In this document: one piece after another, positions 7,704-16,906 of the stretch
Layout: the number at the start of each line of letters is the position of its first letter
Numbering within the stretch: the first letter of the stretch is position 1
NCBI GenBank assembly: GCA_965662345.1
Contig: CBFIHE010000001.1
Span: 62,001 to 126,000 of the forward strand
Reading direction: 5' to 3'
Length of the DNA stretch: 64,000 bases
DNA from: UBA6049 sp965662345
GTDB lineage: Bacteria; Bacteroidota; Bacteroidia; Flavobacteriales_G; Salibacteraceae
Program-made: the position numbers and the translations under genes
Notes under the pieces: generated by a model
Seen by the model: only the letters and a program-made list of their open reading frames with translations
Databases searched by the model: none
Told to the model about the DNA's origin: nothing

Positions 7704-10700
7704 CTATCTAGACAAGCTGTATAGCTGTCCTAATTCTTGGTAGGCTGCTTGCATTTCATCCTTCATTCCAGACTCAGGGAATTGTTGTGAAGTATACATC
7801 GTAAGCTGTTGCACAATTCCAAATGATTGATCTAGTCTTGATCTGAAAGTATTGTATTTAGATGGATCTTGTGATATGTAAAAGTTAATATACTCTCGCT
7901 CATGTTCTAGAAGCATTCTAGTAAGCTTATTACCTTCTTCGTAATCACCTAATCGATAATACTGCTGAATTAGTGGCAACATGGCTCCATTTAGCGGAGT
8001 GTTCTTATTTACAGATACTTCAACTGCACGTGCCAGTACATCTCTAGCTTTCTCTTTTTCACCATTGTCTACCAAAGCCTCTGCCAATCTTGAGAATGTG
8101 TAACGAATGTTCGTGATGAATCGTAAATTATTTTCATCCATCCATAGTGTGGTATCAGCGTAGCCACCCCATTCAAATTGATTGATCATACGATCATACA
8201 TTTTATCTGAATCTACCACGCCATACGCACCAGGTTTCATTCCGCCAGTTTTAACAGGAACCAACTTATAAGCAAAACCTTCTTGAACGAAGTAATCTTC
8301 TAACCCAAAGAAAGCATCTCTACCCATGGTAATAGCAAAGTAGATAGGCCGGTCCCAATTGAAGTGGGCCAAAATATCCCAAACAGCAATTTCACTTTTT
8401 AGGATAAAGCGACCGTCTGCTTTCCATTTTATTTCATCTACTACTTGTTCTTTCAAGAAGTCGGGTACAGTTCCATTCGAAAGAACTTTCTCTTTAGGTA
8501 CTTTCAGTTTTAGATTTTTGGTTGGAACAACATTGCTTCTAGAGCCGTCTTGTAAGGTTTGTTTGTTCTTATCAAGTGTAATAAAATCAACAATCTGGTC
8601 AATATCAACGTATGTATTTTTACCAATTCGCTTGTCTTCTGCAAAGCGAATGAAGTCACGCGTACCATTTCTATACTGATTTGGCTGCATTGAGATTGGA
8701 ATACCATCGCTGTCGTATGCTTTACGCGCCATGCTTTCTATGTACCAATCTGTATTCAAAAGCATAAGGTTTACTACGCGTACGTCTGTTCTGTAACCTT
8801 CTACTTCTTGTAGATACCATAACGGGAAGGTGTCGTTATCTCCGTTTGTGAATAAGATGGCGTTAGGTTCACAGGAGTCTAGGTAATTTTTAGCTATTTC
8901 TCTAGCTGTGTAACGATTGCTTCTATCGTGGTCATCCCATCCTTCTGCTGCCATAATAGCAGGAACAGTAAATAAACACAGAGCCGTAACTCCAGATGCC
9001 AGTGCCGTGGCATTTACCTTTTCTCTAAAGTGCCTGTACAATCCCATCACACCTAACCCAATCCAAATGGTGAAGGTGAAAAAAGATCCTACGAATGCGT
9101 AATCACGTTCACGTGGTTGATATGGGTAGTTGTTGAGGTAAACGGCAATGGCAATACCCGTCATTACAAATAAGAGGGTAACAATCAATGTGTTTTTTGG
9201 ATCGTATTTATACTGGAAAAAGATACCGATTAATCCAAGAATGAAGGGTAGTAGGTAGAATTTGTTGTAGGCTTTATGTTCAGCTAAGTCAGTTGGGTAC
9301 TGGCTTAAGTCTCCTAAACGAGCCTCATCAATGAATGGAATACCGCTCATCCAGTTACCATCTGTAATCCAGCCAGCATCTATGCCATGACCTTGCAAAT
9401 CATTCTGTCTACCGCCAAAGTTCCACATGAAGTAGCGACCCCACATCCACCATAGTTGGTAGCGCACAAAGAACCTAATATTCTCAGCAAAAGTGGGTTT
9501 GTAGATGGTTTCAATTTGACCTCCTGAAGTAAGCGTTCTGTATTGCATCGGCTTACCTTTAAATTCACTCCAAGCCTTGTAGGCTCTCACATGGTTTTGC
9601 TTATTACTCCACATCCTAGGAAAGAACATGGTGAACTCAGGAGCATAATTAGGCACCGAGCCTTTATTGTCTGCGGCAATTTCATACTTCCCTGTTTCTT
9701 CATCTGGGTAATAAACAGGGTCACCATCTGAGTATGGTTTACGGTTGTCTAGTGGTGTATCCCAAAATTGGCCAGAAAGTAGTGGTAAATCACCGTATTG
9801 CTCACGTTTCAAGTAAGACAATAGATTTACCATGTTCTCTGGATTATTTTCATCAATGGGTGGGTTGGCATTGGAACGTACCAAAATCATCCCAAAAGAG
9901 GTGTAACCAATCAACAATACAGTAAAACTGAGTAGTGCTGTGTTCAAAAGCACTTTATTCTTTTTCTGTGAATAGTATAACCCGTATACTAATCCAGCTA
10001 CAATCAACAAGGCAAAAATCACTGAGCCAGTGTGGAATGGTAGCCCCATTCCATTTACGAACAACAATTCAAATTTGGCCGCGATATTCACTATTTGAGG
10101 AATAAGAACATTCTGCACAAATCCTAGTATCACGATACTGGATCCAAAAGCAATAGCCATTCCTTTTAAAGTAGCTTTATAGCGTTTGAAGTAGTAAATC
10201 ATAACTATGGCAGGAATAGCCAACAAGTTCAATAAGTGAACCCCTATTGATAAACCAATCACATACCAGATGAAGATTAACCAACGGTTACTATGTGGCT
10301 CATCTGCAACCTCTTCCCAGCGAAGAATTGCCCAAAAAACGAGTGCCGTACAGAATGAAGACATGGCATATACCTCGCCTTCAACAGCAGAAAACCAAAA
10401 TGTGTCTGAAAACGTGAAAGCTAGCGAACCTACTAGTGCACTTCCCAAAACAGCTATTAGGTTGGCACCTTCTAACTCTTCACCATGAACAAATTTTCGT
10501 GCGAGGTAAGAGATAATCCAAAACAAAAAGAGAATAGTTAACGCACTGGTTAATGCGGAAATCATGTTAACCATAAGAGCTACGTTTTCAACGTCTGCAA
10601 ACATTGAAAAGAGTCTACCAATCATCATAAAGGTTGGGGCGCCAGGGGGATGACCAACTTCTAATTTATATGAAGTAGCAATGTATTCACCACAATCCCA

Positions 10701-10796
10701 AAAGCTTGCTGTAGGCTCAACGGTAGAGGCATAAGTAAAGAAGGCGATGGCAAATGCTACCCATCCGCCAATAATGTTTAATTTCTTAAAATCCAT
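7704..10796 (-). CDS. DUF2723 membrane protein, glycosyltransferase family 117-like, with C-terminal TPR
   Basis: This 1030-residue protein opens with a membrane span and the family signature TVEPTASFWDCGEYIATSYKLEVGHPPGAPTF in overlapping form: an acidic WDCGE followed by GHPPGAP. About 12-14 spans follow over the first 600 residues. A large soluble part comes next, with FTNGDNDTFPLWYLQEVEGYRTDVRVVN-type segments, and helical TPR-like repeats at about 900-990. The topology matches GT-C type protein O-mannosyltransferase-like enzymes, and DUF2723 is now treated as GT117. It probably transfers a sugar from a lipid carrier to an exported substrate; donor and acceptor are unknown. It stands alone between two unusually long gene-free stretches. 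Confidence 0.88.
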   Translation of the reverse strand: MDFKKLNIIGGWVAFAIAFFTYASTVEPTASFWDCGEYIATSYKLEVGHPPGAPTFMMIGRLFSMFADVENVALMVNMISALTSALTILFLFWIISYLARKFVHGEELEGANLIAVLGSALVGSLAFTFSDTFWFSAVEGEVYAMSSFCTALVFWAILRWEEVADEPHSNRWLIFIWYVIGLSIGVHLLNLLAIPAIVMIYYFKRYKATLKGMAIAFGSSIVILGFVQNVLIPQIVNIAAKFELLFVNGMGLPFHTGSVIFALLIVAGLVYGLYYSQKKNKVLLNTALLSFTVLLIGYTSFGMILVRSNANPPIDENNPENMVNLLSYLKREQYGDLPLLSGQFWDTPLDNRKPYSDGDPVYYPDEETGKYEIAADNKGSVPNYAPEFTMFFPRMWSNKQNHVRAYKAWSEFKGKPMQYRTLTSGGQIETIYKPTFAENIRFFVRYQLWWMWGRYFMWNFGGRQNDLQGHGIDAGWITDGNWMSGIPFIDEARLGDLSQYPTDLAEHKAYNKFYLLPFILGLIGIFFQYKYDPKNTLIVTLLFVMTGIAIAVYLNNYPYQPRERDYAFVGSFFTFTIWIGLGVMGLYRHFREKVNATALASGVTALCLFTVPAIMAAEGWDDHDRSNRYTAREIAKNYLDSCEPNAILFTNGDNDTFPLWYLQEVEGYRTDVRVVNLMLLNTDWYIESMARKAYDSDGIPISMQPNQYRNGTRDFIRFAEDKRIGKNTYVDIDQIVDFITLDKNKQTLQDGSRSNVVPTKNLKLKVPKEKVLSNGTVPDFLKEQVVDEIKWKADGRFILKSEIAVWDILAHFNWDRPIYFAITMGRDAFFGLEDYFVQEGFAYKLVPVKTGGMKPGAYGVVDSDKMYDRMINQFEWGGYADTTLWMDENNLRFITNIRYTFSRLAEALVDNGEKEKARDVLARAVEVSVNKNTPLNGAMLPLIQQYYRLGDYEEGNKLTRMLLEHEREYINFYISQDPSKYNTFRSRLDQSFGIVQQLTMYTSQQFPESGMKDEMQAAYQELGQLYSLSR

Positions 10797-11290
10797 AACT
10801 CGGAAAACGCTTGTATGTCTTGATTTACGTTATTTTGAAGTGGGTCAAAGTAAGTTAAATTCATAGTAAAAGCATCTAATTTTAACGCTTTTTATAAAAC
10901 GGAAGCCTTTGGTCTGAATGAAATAGCAATGCGATATGCGTAAAGCAGATTATGCAAAGACCAATAGAAGTAAGCGAAGAAATTGAAGAAGGGGCTTCTT
11001 TCAATATGCTTTAGTCAATGTTTCATGCTGTAGTAGTTGTACTCACGTACTTACGGCAAAAGCTACCTAATCATAACACTACTAACTCTTACCGAGGCTT
11101 ACAGCCAAAGAATTCTCCTTAAAGGTTAACAACATGCGAGTAGGATAGAAACACGGATAGATCTCATACATGAACGAAAAGTGAGCTGTTGTGTTAAACC
11201 AATCTCCTTCAGTAAAAACTCAACAAGCCCAATGTAATAGCTAACTTTGGCATTCTTTATGCAAGAGGTACGGGGAAATCTACACTATTC
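10797..11290. other. 494-bp gene-free stretch upstream of two divergent genes
   Basis: This is the longest stretch without a gene in the window. It must hold the start signals of the DUF2723 gene (a TTACTTTG-like element lies about 45 nt upstream on the minus strand) and of the barrel gene at 11291. Only frames of about 16-20 codons are present. I recognise nothing else. Confidence 0.6.
11242..11249 (+). promoter_or_regulatory. Possible -7 element for the barrel-queE operon
   Basis: TAACTTTG matches TAnnTTTG exactly, 42 nt before the ATG at 11291. No -33 element is clear. Confidence 0.4.
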
Positions 11291-12025
11291 ATGATTCAGC
11301 GTAAACAACTTCTTTTAACCATACTTGGTTTCATCTTTGTGACATTGGGCTTTTCCCAAAAGTTCAGTGGTTCTAGAATAGGCTTCTTTACTGGGTTATC
11401 AACTCCAGTTGGTGCGTTCTCAGAAAAAGACAATCCTCTTGATGAGAGTAAAGGTTATGCAACTACTGGTTTGGATGCTGGTGCGTTTGGTGATTTGTTC
11501 TTAACCAAACATTTGTCTCTTGGAATTAGAGGAGGCTATACTATTTATGAGGTTAGCGAATCGGATATGTTATTGCGACTTCAAGAAGAGCGGGGAGATA
11601 ATATATCGCTGAGAACCACACCGTATCAAAATCTGAATTTGAGTGGCGTTTTAGGCTACACGGCTTATTTAGTTCAAGACAAACTAGATATCAACCCTTA
11701 TTTCTCAATAGGGCTTAGTGTTTTTAAAACGTCAGACAGACGCTATACACAATTAGATTCTCTTGGTCTTCAAACTTGGGATTATCATTTGAGCAGCGAA
11801 ATAGACCCTGGACTGCAAATTATTCCAGGACTAGCAGTGAACTACGCATTGATGTCTTTTTTAGATTTAAGACTATACGGAGAGTATGCGTATGCCAATC
11901 ATAGGTTAGAAGAAACATCTGTAACCACAACAGCAGAAGAAAATACAAGACTTGTGAAAACAAGAGCAGTAGATTATTACCTCAGAGCTTTTAGCATTGG
12001 AGGTGGACTCAGTTTACGATTCTAA
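11291..12025 (+). CDS. Outer-membrane beta-barrel protein
   Basis: This 244-residue protein has a signal peptide (residues 1-22, ending LGFSQ). The mature part has alternating polar and hydrophobic strands, glycine and aromatic girdles, and a C-terminal strand ending in SLRF, as in small porin-like (OmpW/OprF-type) barrels of Bacteroidota. Function unknown. The stop codon is followed after 2 nt by the queE start, so it heads a run of four tightly packed genes. Confidence 0.8.
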   Translation: MIQRKQLLLTILGFIFVTLGFSQKFSGSRIGFFTGLSTPVGAFSEKDNPLDESKGYATTGLDAGAFGDLFLTKHLSLGIRGGYTIYEVSESDMLLRLQEERGDNISLRTTPYQNLNLSGVLGYTAYLVQDKLDINPYFSIGLSVFKTSDRRYTQLDSLGLQTWDYHLSSEIDPGLQIIPGLAVNYALMSFLDLRLYGEYAYANHRLEETSVTTTAEENTRLVKTRAVDYYLRAFSIGGGLSLRF

Positions 12026-12027
12026 GA

Positions 12028-12669
12028 ATGTCTACGAATCAAGACCATATTAAAGAGGCCGTTGCTTCGGGTACAAGCCTACCTGTAATGGAGCACTTTT
12101 ACACCATTCAAGGTGAAGGGGCAAATACGGGTCAAGCGGCATATTTTATCCGCTTGGCTGGTTGTGATGTGGGTTGTATATGGTGCGATGTTAAAGAAAG
12201 TTGGGAGGCAAGTAACCATCCAATAGTCTCAGTTGATGAAATGATTTCTTGGGTAGATAAATCTGGTGCTACTCAAGTTGTGGTAACCGGTGGAGAACCT
12301 GCTATGTATGATTTGAAAGAGTTAACACAGCGGCTTCAATTAATAGGTATTCAAACTTGGATAGAGACATCAGGAGCGCATGAAATAACTGGTGACTGGA
12401 ATCATGTTTGCCTGTCTCCTAAAAAGTTTAAGAAGTGCTTAGAGAGCAGTTATCCACTTGCACATGAATTGAAGGTTGTCATAGCGAATCGCAACGATTT
12501 CAAATGGGCAGAAAGCCATGCCGAAAAAGTTGGAACTGGTTGCGTGCTATTTCTTCAACCAGAGTGGAGCAGAGAAGAAAAATTACTTCCTCTAATAATA
12601 GAGTATGTTAAAGAACATCCCCGCTGGAGAATTAGCCTACAAACTCATAAATACATGAATATTCCCTAA
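12028..12669 (+). CDS. queE: 7-carboxy-7-deazaguanine synthase (radical SAM)
   Basis: This 213-residue enzyme converts 6-carboxytetrahydropterin to 7-carboxy-7-deazaguanine in queuosine/preQ0 synthesis. The family opening EHFYTIQGEGANTGQAAYFIR is present. The 4Fe-4S cluster cysteines are C46, C50 and C53 (CDVGCIWC, the radical-SAM C-x3-C-x2-C). The GGEPA segment that contacts SAM is also present. Other queuosine genes are not in this window. The stop overlaps the next start (TAATG). Confidence 0.95.
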   Translation: MSTNQDHIKEAVASGTSLPVMEHFYTIQGEGANTGQAAYFIRLAGCDVGCIWCDVKESWEASNHPIVSVDEMISWVDKSGATQVVVTGGEPAMYDLKELTQRLQLIGIQTWIETSGAHEITGDWNHVCLSPKKFKKCLESSYPLAHELKVVIANRNDFKWAESHAEKVGTGCVLFLQPEWSREEKLLPLIIEYVKEHPRWRISLQTHKYMNIP

Positions 12670-14594
12670 TGAGAGCAATGAAATTTTTCCTTTTCTTCTT
12701 TCTCCTTTTTCCTTTTGTTGTTTTCTCTCAAGATTATAACACAAAGAATAGGTCTGCTATCAAGCATTTTGAAGAGGCACTTACTTCATACAAGTATAGA
12801 TATACAGATAAAGCATTGGAAGAAATTAGTCTTTCATTAGATGCAGACTCTAATTTTATTGATCCTTATTTACTTAGGGCGCAACTCTACCAAGATTTAG
12901 GAAAAGAACAAGAGGCGCTTAATGATCTCAAACATGTACTGGTAATCAACCCAGATTACGACCAACGCTTATACTTTAATCTAGCTTCAACAGAAGCAGA
13001 TTTGCTTATGCTTCAAGATGCCTTGCAACATGTAAATAAATACATGGAGTATGACCTGTCAGAAGTTTCAAAGAAGCGGGCAGCGTATCTGAAAGAACTA
13101 ATTGAAGTAAGACTGGCGCTCGTGAATAACCTTGTGCCTTTTAATCCCTTAAACTTAGGGAAAGGAGTGAACGGCCCCTACACAGAGCACTCTCCTGGGC
13201 TCACTGCAGATGAACAGATTTTATATTTCACACGCAGGTATCCCACTAAACGAAAAGGGCCTGGGTCGTCAAAGTTTGACGAAGATTTACACATGAGTTA
13301 CTTCCAGCCTGATGGCACTTGGGGAACAGCTATTGACTTGGGAGATGAGATTAACACCTCTTACCGAGAGGGAGCGGGATGTGTTTCTCCAGACGGTAAA
13401 TACCTGTTTTTTACTTCATGTGATAGACCTAATGCAGAAGGCAGTTGTGATCTATACATAGCTTTCAAACAAGGTGATAAATGGGTGAAGCCAAGAAACT
13501 TGGGCTCTTCTGTAAATAGTCGGTTTTGGGAATCGCAACCTTCATTTTCTTCAGATGGAAGAACATTATTTTTTGTAAGCAATAGGCCCGGTAAAGGAGG
13601 GAGAGATATTTGGATGACCCACATTGATAACAATAGCGAGTGGACTAAGCCCATTAATATTTCGGTTAACACTAGAGGAAGCGATCAATCTCCATTTATT
13701 CATCCAGATGGTAAAACCTTGTATTTCGCATCAGACGGTATACCTGGTATTGGAAAGCACGATTTATTTAAAACAGAGCTTTTAGATAACGAAGGAAACT
13801 GCAGCGAGCCAGTTAATTTGGGCTACCCCATTAATTCACCAGATGAAGATGTAAGTTTAATGGTAAGTGCGAACGGCAGAACAGCATATTATGCTTCTGG
13901 TATGGAAGGCGGTTACGGAGAGTGGGATTTGTACAGTTTTGAGCTTCCTGAAAATGTGCGTCCTGTTAGGGTAACCTATACTAAAGGAGTTGTTTATGAT
14001 AGAGATACGAAGGCTGCTGTTGGCGCAAAGTTTGAGCTGATTGATTTAGAAAGCGGAGAAACCGTAGTGGAGTCTTTTGCAGATAAGGTAAATGGTGAGT
14101 TTTTGGTAAGCATACCTCTTAATAGAGACTATGCTTTGAATGTTAGTGCTACAGGGTACCTTTTCTTTTCAGAGAATTTTACGTTGAGTTCAAAATCAGA
14201 CACGGCTGCATACGCGTTTGATGTTCCTATGGTTCCTATTAAAAAGGGAGAGCGCGTTGTTTTAAAAAACATCTTTTTTGAAACGAATAAGTACAACTTA
14301 AAGCCGGTATCAAAAGTTGAACTAGATAAATTGGTGAAGTTTTTATCAGATAATCCAAAGCTGAATATTGAGATTGGAGGCCATACCGATAACGTTGGAA
14401 GCAATGCCTACAATTTAGAGCTCTCCAAAAACAGAGCTAAATCTGTTTACACGTATCTAGCAGAACAGGGAGTAGCCTCAGAGAGATTGTCATTTAAAGG
14501 GTATAGCTTCAGTTTGCCAATTGCAACAAACGATACTCCAGAGGGGAGAGCCCAAAACCGTAGAACAGAGTTTAAAATCATTTCAAATGAATAG
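12669..14594 (+). CDS. PorE-like TPR / PD40 propeller / OmpA-domain protein
   Basis: This 641-residue exported protein has a signal peptide ending in VVFSQ. TPR repeats (about 25-140) are followed by a PD40/WD40-like propeller (about 165-430, with repeats like SPDGKYLFFTS and SSDGRTLFFVS), a carboxypeptidase-regulatory-like domain (about 440-510) and an OmpA C-terminal peptidoglycan-binding domain (about 525-640, with IEIGGHTDNVGS and LSKNRA). This order is the one described for PorE of the Porphyromonas gingivalis T9SS. Unlike PorE there is no lipobox cysteine. It probably links an outer-membrane complex to peptidoglycan, but whether it serves the T9SS is inference. The next gene starts inside its last codons. 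Confidence 0.88.
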   Translation: MRAMKFFLFFFLLFPFVVFSQDYNTKNRSAIKHFEEALTSYKYRYTDKALEEISLSLDADSNFIDPYLLRAQLYQDLGKEQEALNDLKHVLVINPDYDQRLYFNLASTEADLLMLQDALQHVNKYMEYDLSEVSKKRAAYLKELIEVRLALVNNLVPFNPLNLGKGVNGPYTEHSPGLTADEQILYFTRRYPTKRKGPGSSKFDEDLHMSYFQPDGTWGTAIDLGDEINTSYREGAGCVSPDGKYLFFTSCDRPNAEGSCDLYIAFKQGDKWVKPRNLGSSVNSRFWESQPSFSSDGRTLFFVSNRPGKGGRDIWMTHIDNNSEWTKPINISVNTRGSDQSPFIHPDGKTLYFASDGIPGIGKHDLFKTELLDNEGNCSEPVNLGYPINSPDEDVSLMVSANGRTAYYASGMEGGYGEWDLYSFELPENVRPVRVTYTKGVVYDRDTKAAVGAKFELIDLESGETVVESFADKVNGEFLVSIPLNRDYALNVSATGYLFFSENFTLSSKSDTAAYAFDVPMVPIKKGERVVLKNIFFETNKYNLKPVSKVELDKLVKFLSDNPKLNIEIGGHTDNVGSNAYNLELSKNRAKSVYTYLAEQGVASERLSFKGYSFSLPIATNDTPEGRAQNRRTEFKIISNE

Positions 14595-15312
14595 TGAGAA
14601 GGTAAATGTATTAGCGATTGCTGCTCACCCTGATGATGCTGAGTTAAGTTGCTCTGGCACACTTATGAAGCATATTGCTAACGGTGATAAAGTGGCTATT
14701 GTAGACCTTACTCGCGGTGAGTTGGGTACCAGAGGTAGTGCGGAACTAAGAGATAAAGAGGCATCAGCTGCTTCAGAAATAATGGGTATTTCTTACAGAG
14801 AAAACCTCGGCATGGCCGATGGGTTTTTTGAGGTGAATCGTAGTCATATCTTACCACTCATTACCCAAATCAGGAGATTTCAACCAGATATAATACTTGC
14901 CAATGCTGTTTCGGACCGTCATCCAGACCATGGAAGAGGAGCAAAACTTACAACGGAAGCTTGTTTTTATGCAGGGTTAATAAAGATTAAAACTGAATAC
15001 AGAGGTGCTAGTCAGGCTGCTTGGAGACCCAAAGCTGTTTACCATTACATTCAAGATAGATACATCCACCCAGATTTTGTAGTAGACATTACTCCGTTTT
15101 GGGAAAGAAAAGTAGAAGCTATTATGGCTTTTGGGTCACAATTCTATAATCCGGAAAGTAAGGAGCCTATTTCTCCCATTGCTACAAAAGATTTTAAAGA
15201 TTTTTTAGAGGGTAGAGCAAGACAGTTTGGGCGAGAGGCCAACTGCACTTTTGGTGAAGGCTTTACGGTAGAGCGCGTTCCTCAATTAGACTTACTCACT
15301 GATTTGGCATAA
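14587..15312 (+). CDS. bshB1: Bacillithiol biosynthesis deacetylase BshB1
   Basis: This 241-residue zinc enzyme of the PIG-L/LmbE family removes the acetyl group from GlcNAc-malate in bacillithiol synthesis. The zinc motif AHPDDAE occurs at the N-terminus and the second signature DRHPDHGRG near residue 115. I chose the ATG at 14587, which overlaps the end of the upstream gene by 8 bases, because the family begins just before AIAAHPDD; the in-frame upstream extension lies wholly within the preceding gene. BshA and BshC are not in the window. Confidence 0.92.
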   Translation: MNSEKVNVLAIAAHPDDAELSCSGTLMKHIANGDKVAIVDLTRGELGTRGSAELRDKEASAASEIMGISYRENLGMADGFFEVNRSHILPLITQIRRFQPDIILANAVSDRHPDHGRGAKLTTEACFYAGLIKIKTEYRGASQAAWRPKAVYHYIQDRYIHPDFVVDITPFWERKVEAIMAFGSQFYNPESKEPISPIATKDFKDFLEGRARQFGREANCTFGEGFTVERVPQLDLLTDLA

Positions 15313-15317
15313 TTCAT

Positions 15318-15355
15318 GTTGCACATGCAACCATAAGACTTCAAAATGTGTCTTA
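15318..15355. repeat. Two adjacent short inverted repeats
   Basis: GTTGC-ACAT-GCAAC (15318-15331) is followed 2 nt later by TAAGAC-N10-GTCTTA (15334-15355). They fill the gap between bshB1 and the small gene at 15374. Neither has a clear T tail, so they may be operators or RNA structure rather than a terminator. Confidence 0.4.
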
Positions 15356-15373
15356 TAAGCTGAATAACAAAGC

Positions 15374-15649
15374 ATGAGTAACAAACAGTCTGAAGAAATT
15401 GCCTTGAGTTGGTTGGGAGCGAATTTCAACGAAGAAAATCTAGACACTCTAATAGATTTCACGATTGCTATGGTAGAAAATGGTGATGATGAGTTAGGCG
15501 AAGATGCTATATCTCATGCTCACTTTTTAGCCATACGCATGGGGTTTAACTCAGATCAAACACAACGCATTATCACTACAGTGGTTGAAAACGTTAGTCA
15601 AGCGCTAAGCATTTCTGGAGAGTCAGAATTTGTAAGAACTTCAGCTTAG
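15374..15649 (+). CDS. Small hypothetical soluble protein
   Basis: A 91-residue acidic protein with no signal peptide and no membrane span. It appears mainly helical, with segments such as NLDTLIDFTIAMVENGDDELGEDAISHAHFLAIRMGF. I do not recognise the family. It is separated from bshB1 by 61 nt holding two inverted repeats, and its stop shares 4 bases (TTAG) with the stop of the convergent MFS gene. Codon use looks like its neighbours and the frame is intact. Confidence 0.65.
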   Translation: MSNKQSEEIALSWLGANFNEENLDTLIDFTIAMVENGDDELGEDAISHAHFLAIRMGFNSDQTQRIITTVVENVSQALSISGESEFVRTSA

Positions 15650-16821
15650 ATATATTTATTCGCATAATACCGCTCCCACACGAGTAGGTAGAGAAGCGCA
15701 ACAGCAGCCAATACGGAACCCATCCAAAAGGCTAGATTGAAGTTTTCAGGTTTGTTATCGTAAACTAGAGCAGATAGAAATGCCCCTGAACCAATGCCAA
15801 TCTCCAAAGCTATGTACATGGTGGCCATTGCTTTACCTCTGTGTTTTGTATCACTTAAGTCAATAGTCCAAGCAAAAATGGTTGGACTGTTCGTTCCAAC
15901 TGCTAAACCGAATAATGCAGCTGCAAACAAGAAGTCTGCCTTAGAATCTGCCATTCCAATCGCAAGCATAGCAATTACAATGGCTAAGGAGCTAAATTTT
16001 AGAATAGTAACTCTACCGAAACGATCACTTGCCTTTCCCGCCAATAACCTTACTACCAAGGAAGCGATTACAAAAACGCTAAAAAACACCCCCTTATTAT
16101 TGATTCCCAGATGCTTGCTCAAGTCTGGAACAATAGTTAATACTATACCAAAAGAAAATGCAGTGAGTAAAAAGGTGATACTAGGGCCAACTACTCTAGG
16201 TTCGTAAAACTCTTTTGGATTTACCCTTAAAAGCGCTGGAGAGAAAGTTTGCTTTTGCCCTAAAGTTTCTTTCATTCCTACAATTACCAGAATGCTAACT
16301 GCTCCCATTGCAGAGGCGGCATAGAATACTAGGTTAATTGATGTTTCTGCAGCAATCCATCCACCAAGTGCAGGGCCAAAAGCCATACCAGCTGATGTAA
16401 ATACTCCCAATACGCCCATTGCCTCACCACGCTTGTGGTCGGGTACAATATCAGCAATATATGCCGCAGTAGCGGTAGGCTTAAATCCAGTGCTCATACC
16501 ATGCAAAAAACGCAATACAAGGAATCCAGAAACCGATGCAAGAACAGGGTACAAAAGGCTAACTACCACACATACTGCTGAGCCAAATACCATTACAGGT
16601 ATTCTACCTATTGTATCTGTTAGTTTGCCAGAGAACGGCCTTGAAGCCATTGCTGTTAGTGTAAATAAAGAGATGATAAGTCCTTTATAATCTTCACCGC
16701 CCAGAGAGGTTAAATAATCGGGCAGCTCGGGTATAATCATGTTGAAACTAGCGAAAAACAATGCACTACCTAAACAGAGCAACCAAAATTGACGGGTTAA
16801 ATACGTAGTTGTTTTTTGCAT
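15646..16821 (-). CDS. MFS transporter
   Basis: This 391-residue protein has about 12 hydrophobic spans and the MFS inter-helix motif GKLTDTIGRIPVM after the second span, repeated in the second half as GKASDRFGRVTI. It is a proton-linked or uniport transporter of unknown substrate; the pattern is closest to drug or small-solute exporters. I chose the ATG at 16821 because a CACCTTTG element (16826-16833) sits exactly 5 nt before it, while the ATG at 16839 lies upstream of that element. Confidence 0.9.
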   Translation of the reverse strand: MQKTTTYLTRQFWLLCLGSALFFASFNMIIPELPDYLTSLGGEDYKGLIISLFTLTAMASRPFSGKLTDTIGRIPVMVFGSAVCVVVSLLYPVLASVSGFLVLRFLHGMSTGFKPTATAAYIADIVPDHKRGEAMGVLGVFTSAGMAFGPALGGWIAAETSINLVFYAASAMGAVSILVIVGMKETLGQKQTFSPALLRVNPKEFYEPRVVGPSITFLLTAFSFGIVLTIVPDLSKHLGINNKGVFFSVFVIASLVVRLLAGKASDRFGRVTILKFSSLAIVIAMLAIGMADSKADFLFAAALFGLAVGTNSPTIFAWTIDLSDTKHRGKAMATMYIALEIGIGSGAFLSALVYDNKPENFNLAFWMGSVLAAVALLYLLVWERYYANKYI

Positions 16822-16906
16822 TTTGCAAAGGTGAGTCATAGAAGTAGAACAGCCTCTTAAAAGGTCCTAAAGTTGTACTTTCGATTCACAAGATTGATAA
16901 GTACAT

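Noticed and set aside
8359..8679. 106-codon open frame antisense to the DUF2723 gene
   Set aside because: Shadow of a well-supported gene; no promoter or ribosome site.
15794..16207. 137-codon open frame antisense to the MFS gene
   Set aside because: It mirrors the codon pattern of a clear transporter gene and has no start signals or recognisable domain.
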